Shown here: positions 6,263 to 12,972 of the stretch, in pieces
Layout: the number at the start of each line of letters is the position of its first letter
Numbering within the stretch: the stretch's first letter is position 1
Assembly (NCBI GenBank): GCA_027079365.1
Contig: JALWVW010000289.1
Coordinates: 1-13,739 of the forward strand
From: Campylobacteraceae bacterium
GTDB lineage: Bacteria > Campylobacterota > Campylobacteria > Campylobacterales > Sulfurovaceae
Direction of reading: 5' to 3'
Length of the DNA: 13,739 bases
Notes under the pieces: generated by a model
What the model saw: the letters and a program-made list of their open reading frames with translations, nothing else
Told to the model about the DNA's origin: nothing
Database searches by the model: none
Program-made: the position numbers and the translations under genes

Positions 6263-6291
6263 TTGAAATATTGAGCCAAAGGTGCTATAAT
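6263..6291 (+). promoter_or_regulatory. Strong sigma-70-type promoter upstream of the DUF2971 cassette
   Basis: TTGAAA (6263-6268) and a perfect TATAAT (6286-6291) are separated by exactly 17 bases. This is the best promoter match in the window. Transcription would start near 6298, about ten bases before the GTTAGC site where the cassette begins, so the promoter lies outside the cassette and would drive it. That arrangement resembles the Pc promoter of integrons. Confidence 0.75.
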
Positions 6292-6307
6292 GTTCCTTGA
6301 ATAAATA

Positions 6308-6317
6308 GTTAGCATAA
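6308..6317 (+). other. Upstream cassette junction (GTTAGCATAA core site)
   Basis: GTTAGCATAA here is repeated exactly at 7192-7201. With the integron rule of crossover between G and TT, the two sites delimit a cassette of about 884 bases (6309-7192). The remainder of an attC or an attI site is not recognisable upstream of this core. Confidence 0.65.
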
Positions 6318-6366
6318 AGCTGGCGCGCGTGACCATTGCGCATTCTATATTAACAAGGAAGTCCTA

Positions 6367-7095
6367 ATGAAGTGGCTACATACGATCTATAAAATGATGC
6401 CTTTACGGAAGGAGTTCCTGTCTAACCGATATTTGCGTATAACTTACAGAACAGAGCTAAATGATCCATATGACTATCATCCTTTTAGGTCTGATATAGA
6501 GGAGCACAAAGAACGATATAATGCCCTTACTAATGGCAGCTATGTTCCTTCTGATAGACACTTAATAGATAACCATCTCAATGGAATTGGTGTAATTTCA
6601 TTTACTGAAGCAATCGACAATATTACAATGTGGTCACATTATGCTGATGAACATCGTGGAATTGCAATTGGCTTTAACCCAAAACACAGCTTTTTTAATG
6701 ATCTTCAACGGGTTCGTTATACAAGACAGCGCCCTAGTCTCAGAAAAGAGTTCCCTAACATCATGGGTACTGAATTGTTCTTTAAATCAGATGAGTGGGC
6801 CTATGAAAAAGAATGGCGATTAGCTTTGTCCTTTACCAAAGCGGATGTTCTAGTAGATAAAATTACAAAGGAAGAGAGTACTCAAATACCAATACCAAGC
6901 ATTGGAAACAACTTGGCTATGGTGGAGGTTCCGGCCGATGCTATTCAGTCAATCACTTTTGGGGCACTTGTAAAGGAGAAGGAAATTTCGATCTTTTTGG
7001 ATGCTTTAGCAAAAGATGGACAACTTTCACACATATCGTTAGAACGAATTAGTCTTCATATCGATAGATATGAAGTTAATCGCATACCTATTTGA
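6367..7095 (+). CDS. DUF2971 family protein (cassette-borne)
   Basis: Soluble protein of 242 residues with no signal peptide or membrane segment. It shows the DUF2971 signature blocks: L-N-D-P-Y-D (31-36, usually F-N-D-P-F-D), I-S-F-T-E (77-81), the hallmark M-W-S-H-Y-A-D-E-H-R-G (88-98) followed by I-G-F-N, and D-E-W-A-Y-E-K-E-W-R (142-151). A good ribosome site (AGGAAG at 6356-6361, 5 bases from ATG) supports this start. The gene is the only coding content between two GTTAGCATAA sites and ends 10 bases before an attC-like structure, so it looks like an integron gene cassette. It is clearly more AT-rich in codon choice than the mtn and frd genes, consistent with foreign origin. The family has no biochemical role that I know to be established, and none is proposed here beyond an accessory function. 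Confidence 0.88.
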   Translation: MKWLHTIYKMMPLRKEFLSNRYLRITYRTELNDPYDYHPFRSDIEEHKERYNALTNGSYVPSDRHLIDNHLNGIGVISFTEAIDNITMWSHYADEHRGIAIGFNPKHSFFNDLQRVRYTRQRPSLRKEFPNIMGTELFFKSDEWAYEKEWRLALSFTKADVLVDKITKEESTQIPIPSIGNNLAMVEVPADAIQSITFGALVKEKEISIFLDALAKDGQLSHISLERISLHIDRYEVNRIPI

Positions 7096-7105
7096 GCATA
7101 TTGAA

Positions 7106-7198
7106 TGCTAACAAGCGCATTAACGCTGACCGGTTTTACACGCCGCTTCACTACGTTACGCTCTGTGTAAAACCGTCAAGTTATGCAAAACGTTAGCA
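7106..7198 (+). other. attC-like integron recombination site (93 bp)
   Basis: The ends TGCTAAC (7106-7112) and GTTAGCA (7192-7198) are perfect inverted repeats, in the positions of the R'' and R' boxes. Inside them GCATTAAC pairs with GTTATGC except for one extra T. Further in, GAC-C-GGTTTTACAC (7128-7141) pairs with GTGTAAAACCGTC (7165-7177) except for one extra C. A long imperfect stem with isolated extrahelical bases, closed by core GTTAGC and opening with TAACAAG, is the hallmark of attC. The first core base step fits the rule; the last core bases (GTTAGCA) deviate from the strict GTTRRRY consensus. It lies 10 bases after the DUF2971 stop, the usual place for a cassette's attC. No second attC and no integrase gene is present in the window. 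Confidence 0.8.
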
Positions 7199-7250
7199 TA
7201 ACATAAAAAAACATACATAAATGAATACAAATAGAATTTCTGCACTTTTT

Positions 7251-7261
7251 ATCGAACCTAC
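7251..7261 (-). repeat. REP half-element at the right edge of the accessory insert
   Basis: ATCGAAC followed by CTAC (minus strand: GTAG then GTTCGAT) matches the head and first stem arm of REP 1; the second arm is missing. It overlaps the stop codon of the FAD oxidoreductase gene, mirroring the way REP 1 abuts the glsA stop. Confidence 0.6.
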
Positions 7262-8535
7262 CCCACAATCCCCCCAGCAGCCCGTATCCCAGATGCCCAG
7301 GCGGCGGTGATGCCTCGGCTGGTGCCGGCACCGTCTCCGATGATGTAGTAGCCCTCTTTGACCATGAAGTGGTCGTTGATGAAAGAGGGCTTGTTGGAGT
7401 AGGTTTTGATCTCTGGGTAGTAGAGGATCGTGGAGGGGTGCAGGACTCCGGGGATGATGGTATCTAGCATTTTGAGTGCTTTCCAGATGTCTCGGAGTAT
7501 CTTGGAGGGCATACAGAGGGAGAGGTCGCCTGCTACGGCGTTTTTGAGGGTGGGCTCAAAGTCGTAGAGGTCGCTGTTGAAGGTCTCTTTTTTGCTGCGT
7601 GAGCCCAGTCGGAAGTCTCCCACGCGTTGCATGATCACTGATCCGCCACTGAGCTGCATCACCATCTGTCCCAGTATCTTGCCAAACTCCTGACCACTTA
7701 CCACAGGTTCTGTGAGGCGTATGGTTTTGAGCATGGCGAAGTTGACCAGACCGTTGGGGTTGTTGTAGTCCCGTGAGAGTGAGTGGCCATTGACCGAATA
7801 GTAGCCCTCATACTTCTCTCTGACGATATGGGCAGAACCGGAGTTGGTACAGAAAGTTCTGACCTTTCCGGGGAAGAGGATCTTGGGATCATAGTAGTCT
7901 CTGACGATCGGATAGTTCTCCTCTCTGGTCTCTACGCGGATACCGATATCTACGATGTTGTCGCTATAGGTGATCCCCAGCGTATCCATCTGCCTCTGTA
8001 GCCACTCATAGTCAGCCCTTCCGGGTGCGAGTATGATATCGTCAAAGGAGAGTAGGGTGCCATCATTCAGCGTGATGGCTTTGATAGCTCTGTCAAGTAA
8101 GATGACCTCGGTATGCAATGCCACTTCCACCTTCAGGTCTTTGAGCTGCTGCACCAGTGCATTGATCAGTGCAGAGGAGCGATCCGTCCCTACATGTGCC
8201 TGATCGATCGAGAGGATATCTACACCGATCTTCCGGGCTCTTTTCTGGTATTTTTCAACATGGATACGCTCTTCCATACGAGGGTGCAGGTGCTGCTTGA
8301 CCTCTTTTAGCAGTAGATCGGCCTCCTCCTTGCTCCAGTGCTCCAGCGGGAAGCCTACGGGATAGGTATAGTTCTGTTTGCAGTCATTGCGCAGTCCACC
8401 GGAGCTGATCTTTTTCTTCTCAATCAGAAGAATAGACCGATTTGTATTTTCTGCCAGTTTAAATGCAGCCCCCAGCCCCGCAGGGCCGGAACCGACAATG
8501 ATCACATCATAATGTTTCCTGAGTCTCTTTTCCAT
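7258..8535 (-). CDS. FAD-dependent dehydrogenase/oxidoreductase, COG2509-type
   Basis: Cytoplasmic flavoprotein of 425 residues. The N-terminal Rossmann fold is clear: D-V-I-I-V-G-S-G-P-A-G-L-G-A-A (10-24), with the ribose-binding glutamate at the end of the second strand (E39 in L-L-I-E-K-K). The C-terminal FAD motif is I-I-G-D-G-A-G-T-S-R-G-I, near 400-411, followed by a helix A-A-W-A-S-G-I-R-A-A. This pairing, with G-G-L-R-N-D-C-K near 46-53, fits the uncharacterised FAD-dependent dehydrogenase family COG2509; the substrate is unknown. The ATG at 8535 has GGAGGAG about 6 bases upstream. The gene overlaps the end of the preceding membrane-protein gene by 29 bases, so the two are probably co-translated. 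The stop codon lies in the REP half-element at 7251-7261. Confidence 0.88.
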   Translation of the reverse strand: MEKRLRKHYDVIIVGSGPAGLGAAFKLAENTNRSILLIEKKKISSGGLRNDCKQNYTYPVGFPLEHWSKEEADLLLKEVKQHLHPRMEERIHVEKYQKRARKIGVDILSIDQAHVGTDRSSALINALVQQLKDLKVEVALHTEVILLDRAIKAITLNDGTLLSFDDIILAPGRADYEWLQRQMDTLGITYSDNIVDIGIRVETREENYPIVRDYYDPKILFPGKVRTFCTNSGSAHIVREKYEGYYSVNGHSLSRDYNNPNGLVNFAMLKTIRLTEPVVSGQEFGKILGQMVMQLSGGSVIMQRVGDFRLGSRSKKETFNSDLYDFEPTLKNAVAGDLSLCMPSKILRDIWKALKMLDTIIPGVLHPSTILYYPEIKTYSNKPSFINDHFMVKEGYYIIGDGAGTSRGITAAWASGIRAAGGIVG

Positions 8536-9247
8536 ATACTACTCCTCCCGAATAGATTAGTTTTTCCACGCCTATACCCAACTTTTCTGAAAGCTCTATT
8601 GCGGCACTGGTACATAGTATCTTATCTTTACCAGCATACAGATGAATGCGTTTGCCAGCCTTGAGCCTGAGATTGACTTCACAATGCATGTACTCTTTCG
8701 TTTTATATTTCATCAGCTCAAGGGCTGCTATCGTTTGAAATGGAATGGTCTCAAGCAACTGATCTGTTCCGCCCTTTTTAATAGTAACGAGATGATCCGA
8801 AAAATCAAACCTCTTATCAGTAAGATCAGCCCTGACATATTGGACAAGCAACAGCGCAGCGGCGAATACAATAAGTGCTTTTATCCACTGTATCGGTCTT
8901 TGGTTGATCCTCTCTTTGGCTTTTTCGCTAAGAGAAATACCACCGCCATACGGATCTGCACGATCCGGATTATCACCTATCAATCCAGCCATCAGAAAGA
9001 ATGTTATCACCAAAATAAAAATAACCCACCCCAAATGTGCATCAGTTCTTGCCCTAAAGACGCATGAAGTCGGGGAGAACATTCCATTACATTCAAGAGA
9101 TTCAGTTTCTGAAAAATAATCAAACTTGTCATGTAACGGAGGTTCTGTGGTAGGTGTATAGGGTCTGTCCCATAGTGTATCAGAAGCGTGCAGCATATTT
9201 AGTACAAATATCATCAGGATCAAAAGTGCTTTAAAACGAAAGGACAT
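8507..9247 (-). CDS. Membrane protein of unknown function with signal peptide
   Basis: I do not recognise this 246-residue protein. It begins with a signal-peptide-like stretch (residues 1-21, with a plausible cleavage after L-H-A). A periplasmic segment of about 50 residues follows, with two cysteines (C53, C62) that could form a disulphide. Two membrane segments lie near 72-90 and 122-138, separated by a glycine-rich, charged loop. The C-terminal hundred residues look like a small soluble beta-rich domain (alternating pattern around 150-215) with two further cysteines, loosely reminiscent of bacterial PH-like membrane-attached domains, but that is a guess. ATG 9247 lacks a strong ribosome site. 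It starts 36 bases after the upstream 177-residue gene and overlaps the FAD oxidoreductase gene, so it is the middle gene of a likely three-gene operon. Confidence 0.78.
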   Translation of the reverse strand: MSFRFKALLILMIFVLNMLHASDTLWDRPYTPTTEPPLHDKFDYFSETESLECNGMFSPTSCVFRARTDAHLGWVIFILVITFFLMAGLIGDNPDRADPYGGGISLSEKAKERINQRPIQWIKALIVFAAALLLVQYVRADLTDKRFDFSDHLVTIKKGGTDQLLETIPFQTIAALELMKYKTKEYMHCEVNLRLKAGKRIHLYAGKDKILCTSAAIELSEKLGIGVEKLIYSGGVVYGKETQETL

Positions 9248-9283
9248 TTTAGTTTTCGCTTTTTTCTGAAATTATTTTTTTCA

Positions 9284-9817
9284 TTATCTCAACAGTTCCC
9301 ACATCTCTTCGCGTACCTGGTTGGGTCTAAAGCTTGCGATAGACTCTCCGTGTATCCGGTGTGGTAGCCACTCCAGCCAGAAATACAGCCAAAGCACCAA
9401 TGGATAAAAAATACGATACTCCCGGGAAAAACTCTGGTAGTCATAGCGCTTGACAAACCATGCTTTGGCACTCTCTACACCATGATAGACGAGTAGGGTC
9501 TCCAGTGCAAAGACAAAACCCCAGGAGAGATAGGTCAGCAGTATCGCAATGGCTGCCACGGTGAGTCCATCCATATAGATGGCAAGAGAGAGAAATATCA
9601 CCATATAGTAGGAGAGTTTGCGAAATCCAAGCACAATCAGCACCAGTACTGTCACCAGCACATAGAGCAGTGCCAGTGTCATAAAAAAATACTGCAGATA
9701 GCTCAATTGCTCCCGTGGGGTAGGGGAGAACCAGGCAGCAGCAAGAAAGAGCAGCAGGATCACTGCCGCAATAAAGGCCAGTGGACTGTACTCATCATAG
9801 ATCTCTTTGAGGGTCAC
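9284..9817 (-). CDS. Polytopic membrane protein of unknown function
   Basis: A 177-residue integral membrane protein that I do not recognise. Hydrophobic segments lie near residues 12-30, 43-64, 69-88 and 91-112, with a fifth possible aromatic-rich one near 137-150 (L-V-L-W-L-Y-F-W-L-E-W-L). The C-terminus is polar and probably cytoplasmic. It starts with GTG 9817, supported by AAGGAGG ending 4 bases upstream; no better in-frame start is seen. It is the first gene of the run leading to the FAD oxidoreductase, with only 36 bases to the next gene. A -10-like TATAAT lies about 30 bases upstream. No catalytic motif is visible, and a role in supporting the downstream redox protein would be speculation. 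Confidence 0.75.
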   Translation of the reverse strand: MTLKEIYDEYSPLAFIAAVILLLFLAAAWFSPTPREQLSYLQYFFMTLALLYVLVTVLVLIVLGFRKLSYYMVIFLSLAIYMDGLTVAAIAILLTYLSWGFVFALETLLVYHGVESAKAWFVKRYDYQSFSREYRIFYPLVLWLYFWLEWLPHRIHGESIASFRPNQVREEMWELLR

Positions 9818-9843
9818 AAAGCCTCCTTCTCTTTATACTTATC

Positions 9844-9856
9844 TGCTATTATAGCA
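9844..9856 (-). promoter_or_regulatory. Candidate -10 promoter element within a small palindrome
   Basis: On the minus strand a perfect TATAAT (9853-9848) sits inside the palindrome TGCTATAATAGCA. It is 30 bases upstream of the GTG at 9817, a suitable distance for a promoter of the three-gene membrane-protein/oxidoreductase operon. There is no good -35 at 16-18 bases. Confidence 0.5.
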
Positions 9857-9904
9857 AATTGTAGTGAATCTAGAAGGAAAAATAACTTAAATAATCCTAT
9901 AAGA

Positions 9905-10069
9905 TTAGAGGGCTTGTGTACCTTTTGTTGCTGTAGATTTAGTACTATTTTGTGTGGGTAACTCTTTTTTTTGAGCCTCTTTTTGTGTATCTCTTTTTTT
10001 AAATCCATCACAAGCGTTCAGCCCTATAAGTAAAAGTCCAATCAGCGTTATTAAAAATACTTTTTTCAT
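9905..10069 (-). CDS. Small lipoprotein of unknown function
   Basis: A 54-residue open frame from ATG 10069 to TAA 9905. The start M-K-K-V-F-L-I-T-L-I-G-L-L-L-I-G is a classic lipoprotein signal sequence, ending in the lipobox L-N-A-C with the modified cysteine at C20. The mature part (about 35 residues) is highly polar and lysine-, glutamine- and threonine-rich (K-K-R-D-T-Q-K-E-A-Q-K-K, then S-T-K-S-T-A-T-K-G-T), likely unstructured or coiled. The ribosome site AAGGAAG lies 3-5 bases upstream. Aspartate follows the cysteine (C-D), which in enterobacteria would mean inner-membrane retention; whether that rule holds here is unknown. It resembles the very short lipoproteins common in Campylobacterota. 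No function can be assigned. Confidence 0.75.
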   Translation of the reverse strand: MKKVFLITLIGLLLIGLNACDGFKKRDTQKEAQKKELPTQNSTKSTATKGTQAL

Positions 10070-10169
10070 CTTCTTCCTTTATAAGTCGTGTAGACACACT
10101 ATAGTATGATTGTCTTACCCGAGTATTACTTGTTTGTTACAAAAGAGGGGAGGGTGTACAATAAAGATG

Positions 10170-10209
10170 AAGGAGATACTGCTGAGGGGGGGGTCGACAG
10201 CATCTCCTT
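10170..10209 (-). terminator. Long hairpin with a G8 tract in its loop
   Basis: AAGGAGATACTG (10170-10181) pairs with CAGCATCTCCTT (10198-10209) with a single mismatch, around a 16-base loop containing eight consecutive G (10186-10193). There is no T-run after the stem on either strand, so a terminator role is tentative; it may act as a boundary or 5' UTR structure between the frd operon and the lipoprotein gene. Confidence 0.45.
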
Positions 10210-10225
10210 GAAATAAAGTATATCA

Positions 10226-10249
10226 GAAAAATGTCAAATTAATTGACAT
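10226..10249 (-). terminator. Rho-independent-like terminator directly after frdB
   Basis: On the minus strand ATGTCAA and TTGACAT form a 7-bp stem with a 5-base loop (10249-10231), followed at once by a T-run. It begins 1 base after the frdB stop codon. The stem is AT-rich and modest, but position and T-run suit the end of the frdCAB operon. Confidence 0.55.
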
Positions 10250-10250
10250 C

Positions 10251-10988
10251 TTAGCGCTGGGCTACCAGTTTGCGGCGCATATAGGCGATCTTCTCCTGTA
10301 GGGGCAGATGTTTAGGGCAGTGGTCTTCGCAGGCCAGCAGGCTCATACAGCCGAAGATACCGTCATCATCGCCTACCAGCTCATAAAAGTCGGCATCAGT
10401 ACGCTTGTCATGCGGATCCATCTGGAAGCGTGCGACACGGTTGAGTCCGGCAGGCCCTACAAAGTTGGGTCGCATGAGTGCCGTACCACAGGAGGTTACG
10501 CACAGTCCACACTCAATGCAGCGATCGAGCTCAAATGTCTCATCTGCCACATCCGGATCGATAGGCTCTTCCAGCTTTGTGATATCATGTACCTCATTGC
10601 TGTGTATCCAGGACTCGACCCTTTTGCTCATTGCTTCCATCCATTTGCCAGTGTTGACAGAAAGATCTTTGATCAGCTCAAAGGCTGGCATCGGCATGAT
10701 CTGTATCTTGCCATCTGCATAGTCTGCAGTAAGGGTACGGCAGGCGAGTAGGGGCTTACCATTGATCACCATCCCGCAGGAGCCACAGATACCGGCTCTA
10801 CAGACAAAGTCAAAGCTTAGGTCTGCATCCAGGCTGTCCCTGATCTTATTCAGAGCGATAAAGAGTGTCATACCCGGCGTTTCTGTCAGTCTATACTCTA
10901 CAAATGCTGGCTTGGACTCCGGGTCTCTTGGATTGTACTTAAGGATAGAGAAAAGAAGTTCTCTTCCTTTGCTTTCATTTTTACTCAT
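10251..10988 (-). CDS. frdB: Fumarate reductase iron-sulfur subunit
   Basis: Electron-transfer subunit of the menaquinol:fumarate reductase, relaying electrons from the haem subunit to the flavoprotein. All cluster ligands are in place: [2Fe-2S] cysteines C63, C68, C71 (in C-R-A-G-I-C-G-S-C) and C83; [4Fe-4S] C157, C160, C163 (in C-I-E-C-G-L-C) and C224; [3Fe-4S] C167, C214 and C220. Length is 245 residues from ATG 10988, which I prefer to the in-frame TTG two codons upstream because AGGAG (10999-10995) is then 6 bases away. The start overlaps the last codons of frdA by 8 bases, implying translational coupling. Succinate dehydrogenase is the homologous alternative. Gene order and the Wolinella-like partner subunits favour FrdB, though such complexes can run in both directions. 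Confidence 0.96.
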   Translation of the reverse strand: MSKNESKGRELLFSILKYNPRDPESKPAFVEYRLTETPGMTLFIALNKIRDSLDADLSFDFVCRAGICGSCGMVINGKPLLACRTLTADYADGKIQIMPMPAFELIKDLSVNTGKWMEAMSKRVESWIHSNEVHDITKLEEPIDPDVADETFELDRCIECGLCVTSCGTALMRPNFVGPAGLNRVARFQMDPHDKRTDADFYELVGDDDGIFGCMSLLACEDHCPKHLPLQEKIAYMRRKLVAQR

Positions 10989-12972
10989 AACCAACTCCTA
11001 AACGCTCATTTTTCTCTTTGTAGTTCAGCGGCAGCGCATAGTCCATCAATGCTGCCTGTATCTCATATCTATCTTTGCCCTCTGCTTCCAGCTTTTCGCG
11101 GACTGCATCGACCTCTTCCTGGCGTTTCTGTGACAGAGGATTTTCAATTGTCATCCCTTTGGCACCATAACCCCTAAAGGCAGGAGGGATCTCCATCTTC
11201 ATGATATCCAGCTCTTCGTAGCTCACTTCAGGAAGCGTGGCAGTGTCATCCGGCCATGCGGTAAGGGTACGCTTGAGCCAGTTTGCATCGTCTCGCTTGA
11301 GATAGTCTTCACGATAATGGGCACCTCTGGACTCAGTACGCAGTAGTCCACCGTAGGCAACGCAAAGTGCCAGCTTGAGCATCCGGGGAACCCTATATGC
11401 CTCTTCCAGCTCAGGATTACCTGCTTTGGTCTTGCTTTTGACAATTGCTTTTTTACTACGCACCAGTAGCTCCTGAAGCTCGTCCACAGCACTCTGTAGA
11501 CTGTCTCCATTTCTAAAGATACCCACATTGTCATCCATGATCTTCTGCATACGCTTTTTGATAGGGAAGATATCTTCCCCTTCGGTGCGCGAAAGAATTT
11601 CCTCGATATAGTGCTCTTGCTTGAGGATCGCATCATGGACAGCCTTGGTGCTGATGGTCATCTCATGGTCTTCGCAATAATGGGCAAAGTAGTTACCCAC
11701 GATCATGCCCGATACCACCGTCTCCGAGACAGAGTTTCCACCCAGACGGTTGAAGCCATGCATATCCCAACAGGCCGCCTCACCACAGGAGAATAGCCCG
11801 GAGAGTTTCTGGGATTCACCTGTCGGTTTGGTACGGATACCCCCCATAGAGTAGTGTTGTGCAGGACGCACAGGCAACCAGCCAGCAGCACCTTCGTCTG
11901 CGGGGTCTATACCGTTAAACTGCTGAGCAATCTCCTGCACATCTCTAAGGTTTTTCTCAATATGCTCACGACCCAAGATCGAAATATCCAGCCAGAGGTG
12001 GTCACCGAAATCTGATGGTACACCCTTGCCGTTACGGATATGCTCCATCATACGGCGACTGACCACATCTCTTGAGGCGAGGTCTTTTTTCTCCGGTTCG
12101 TAATCTGGCATAAAGCGGTATCCGTCCACATCACGCAGCACTCCACCATCCCCACGACACCCCTCTGTCAGAAGAATACCAGAGGGGACGATAGGAGTAG
12201 GGTGGAACTGCACCGCTTCCATATTGCCCAGCGTGGCGACACCGGTTTCCAGTGCCGCTGCCTGACCTGTACCTTCACAGATCACAGCATTGGTGGTAGT
12301 CTGATAGAGCCGCCCGTATCCGCCTGTGGCGATCAGCGTGCCCTTCGCGACATAGCCTTCCAGCTCTCCTGTAATCAGATCTCTGACCACGGCACCGTGG
12401 CAGACATTGTCCTCATGAATCAAGGAAAGCACCTCTTTACGGTCTCTGATATCCACTTCCTGTTTCATTGCTTCGTTGGCTACGCCAAAGAGCATGGTAT
12501 GTCCCGTAGCATCTGCAGTGTAGCAGGTACGCCATTTTTTGGTACCACCAAAGTCTCTGGAAGTAATCAATCCATGTGCCTCATCATCCTCCACAATCGT
12601 GGTGCGCTCTGCATTGATCACCGCTTCATGAGGCCCTTTGCGGACTCTGGTCCAAGGTACGCCCCAGTTGGAGAGCTCTCGGATCGCCTTGGGTGCTGTG
12701 TTGACAAACATTCTGGCAACATCCTGATCACAGCCCCAGTCACTTCCTTTGACTGTATCCATAAAGTGGACATCTTCGTTGTCTCCCTGGCTCATCTTGG
12801 CATTGCCCAGACTTGCCTGCATGCCTCCCTGTGCTGCTGCTGAGTGTGAGCGCTTTACAGGTACAAGCGAAAGTACGATTGTATTGAGTCCTCTCTTTTG
12901 CGTAGCAACTGCTGCCCTGAGCCCTGCCAATCCACCGCCTATAACCAAGGCATCACAATAGGTAATTTTCAT
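10981..12972 (-). CDS. frdA: Fumarate reductase flavoprotein subunit
   Basis: Catalytic subunit with covalently bound FAD that reduces fumarate to succinate, on the cytoplasmic face. The 663 residues fit the Wolinella-type subunit. Seen are the dinucleotide motif I-G-G-G-L-A-G-L-R-A-A (11-21), the FAD-linking histidine H43 in R-S-H-S-A-A-A-Q-G-G, H257 in Q-F-H-P-T, the T-E-G-C-R-G-D-G-G loop (269-277), the proton-transfer arginine R301 in A-S-R-D-V-V, H373 in Q-H-Y-S-M-G-G and R409 in F-N-R-L-G-G-N-S. The positions of H43 and R301 equal those described for the W. succinogenes enzyme. The ATG 12972 overlaps the frdC stop (ATGA), with AAGGAG 8 bases upstream. The C-terminal helical domain is complete. 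Nothing appears broken. Confidence 0.97.
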   Translation of the reverse strand: MKITYCDALVIGGGLAGLRAAVATQKRGLNTIVLSLVPVKRSHSAAAQGGMQASLGNAKMSQGDNEDVHFMDTVKGSDWGCDQDVARMFVNTAPKAIRELSNWGVPWTRVRKGPHEAVINAERTTIVEDDEAHGLITSRDFGGTKKWRTCYTADATGHTMLFGVANEAMKQEVDIRDRKEVLSLIHEDNVCHGAVVRDLITGELEGYVAKGTLIATGGYGRLYQTTTNAVICEGTGQAAALETGVATLGNMEAVQFHPTPIVPSGILLTEGCRGDGGVLRDVDGYRFMPDYEPEKKDLASRDVVSRRMMEHIRNGKGVPSDFGDHLWLDISILGREHIEKNLRDVQEIAQQFNGIDPADEGAAGWLPVRPAQHYSMGGIRTKPTGESQKLSGLFSCGEAACWDMHGFNRLGGNSVSETVVSGMIVGNYFAHYCEDHEMTISTKAVHDAILKQEHYIEEILSRTEGEDIFPIKKRMQKIMDDNVGIFRNGDSLQSAVDELQELLVRSKKAIVKSKTKAGNPELEEAYRVPRMLKLALCVAYGGLLRTESRGAHYREDYLKRDDANWLKRTLTAWPDDTATLPEVSYEELDIMKMEIPPAFRGYGAKGMTIENPLSQKRQEEVDAVREKLEAEGKDRYEIQAALMDYALPLNYKEKNERLGVGYE

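Noticed and set aside
5707..6300. Small plus-strand frames at 5707-5892 and 6100-6300 as genes
   Set aside because: They run through the duplicated REP blocks, resemble each other only because of that duplication, and lack ribosome sites.
9814..10011. 65-residue minus-strand frame between the lipoprotein and membrane-protein genes
   Set aside because: It overlaps the lipoprotein in another frame, lacks a signal or ribosome site and has biased Lys/Leu/Phe composition.
12202..12843. 213-residue plus-strand frame opposite frdA
   Set aside because: It lies wholly opposite a highly conserved flavoprotein gene and has no recognisable domain.
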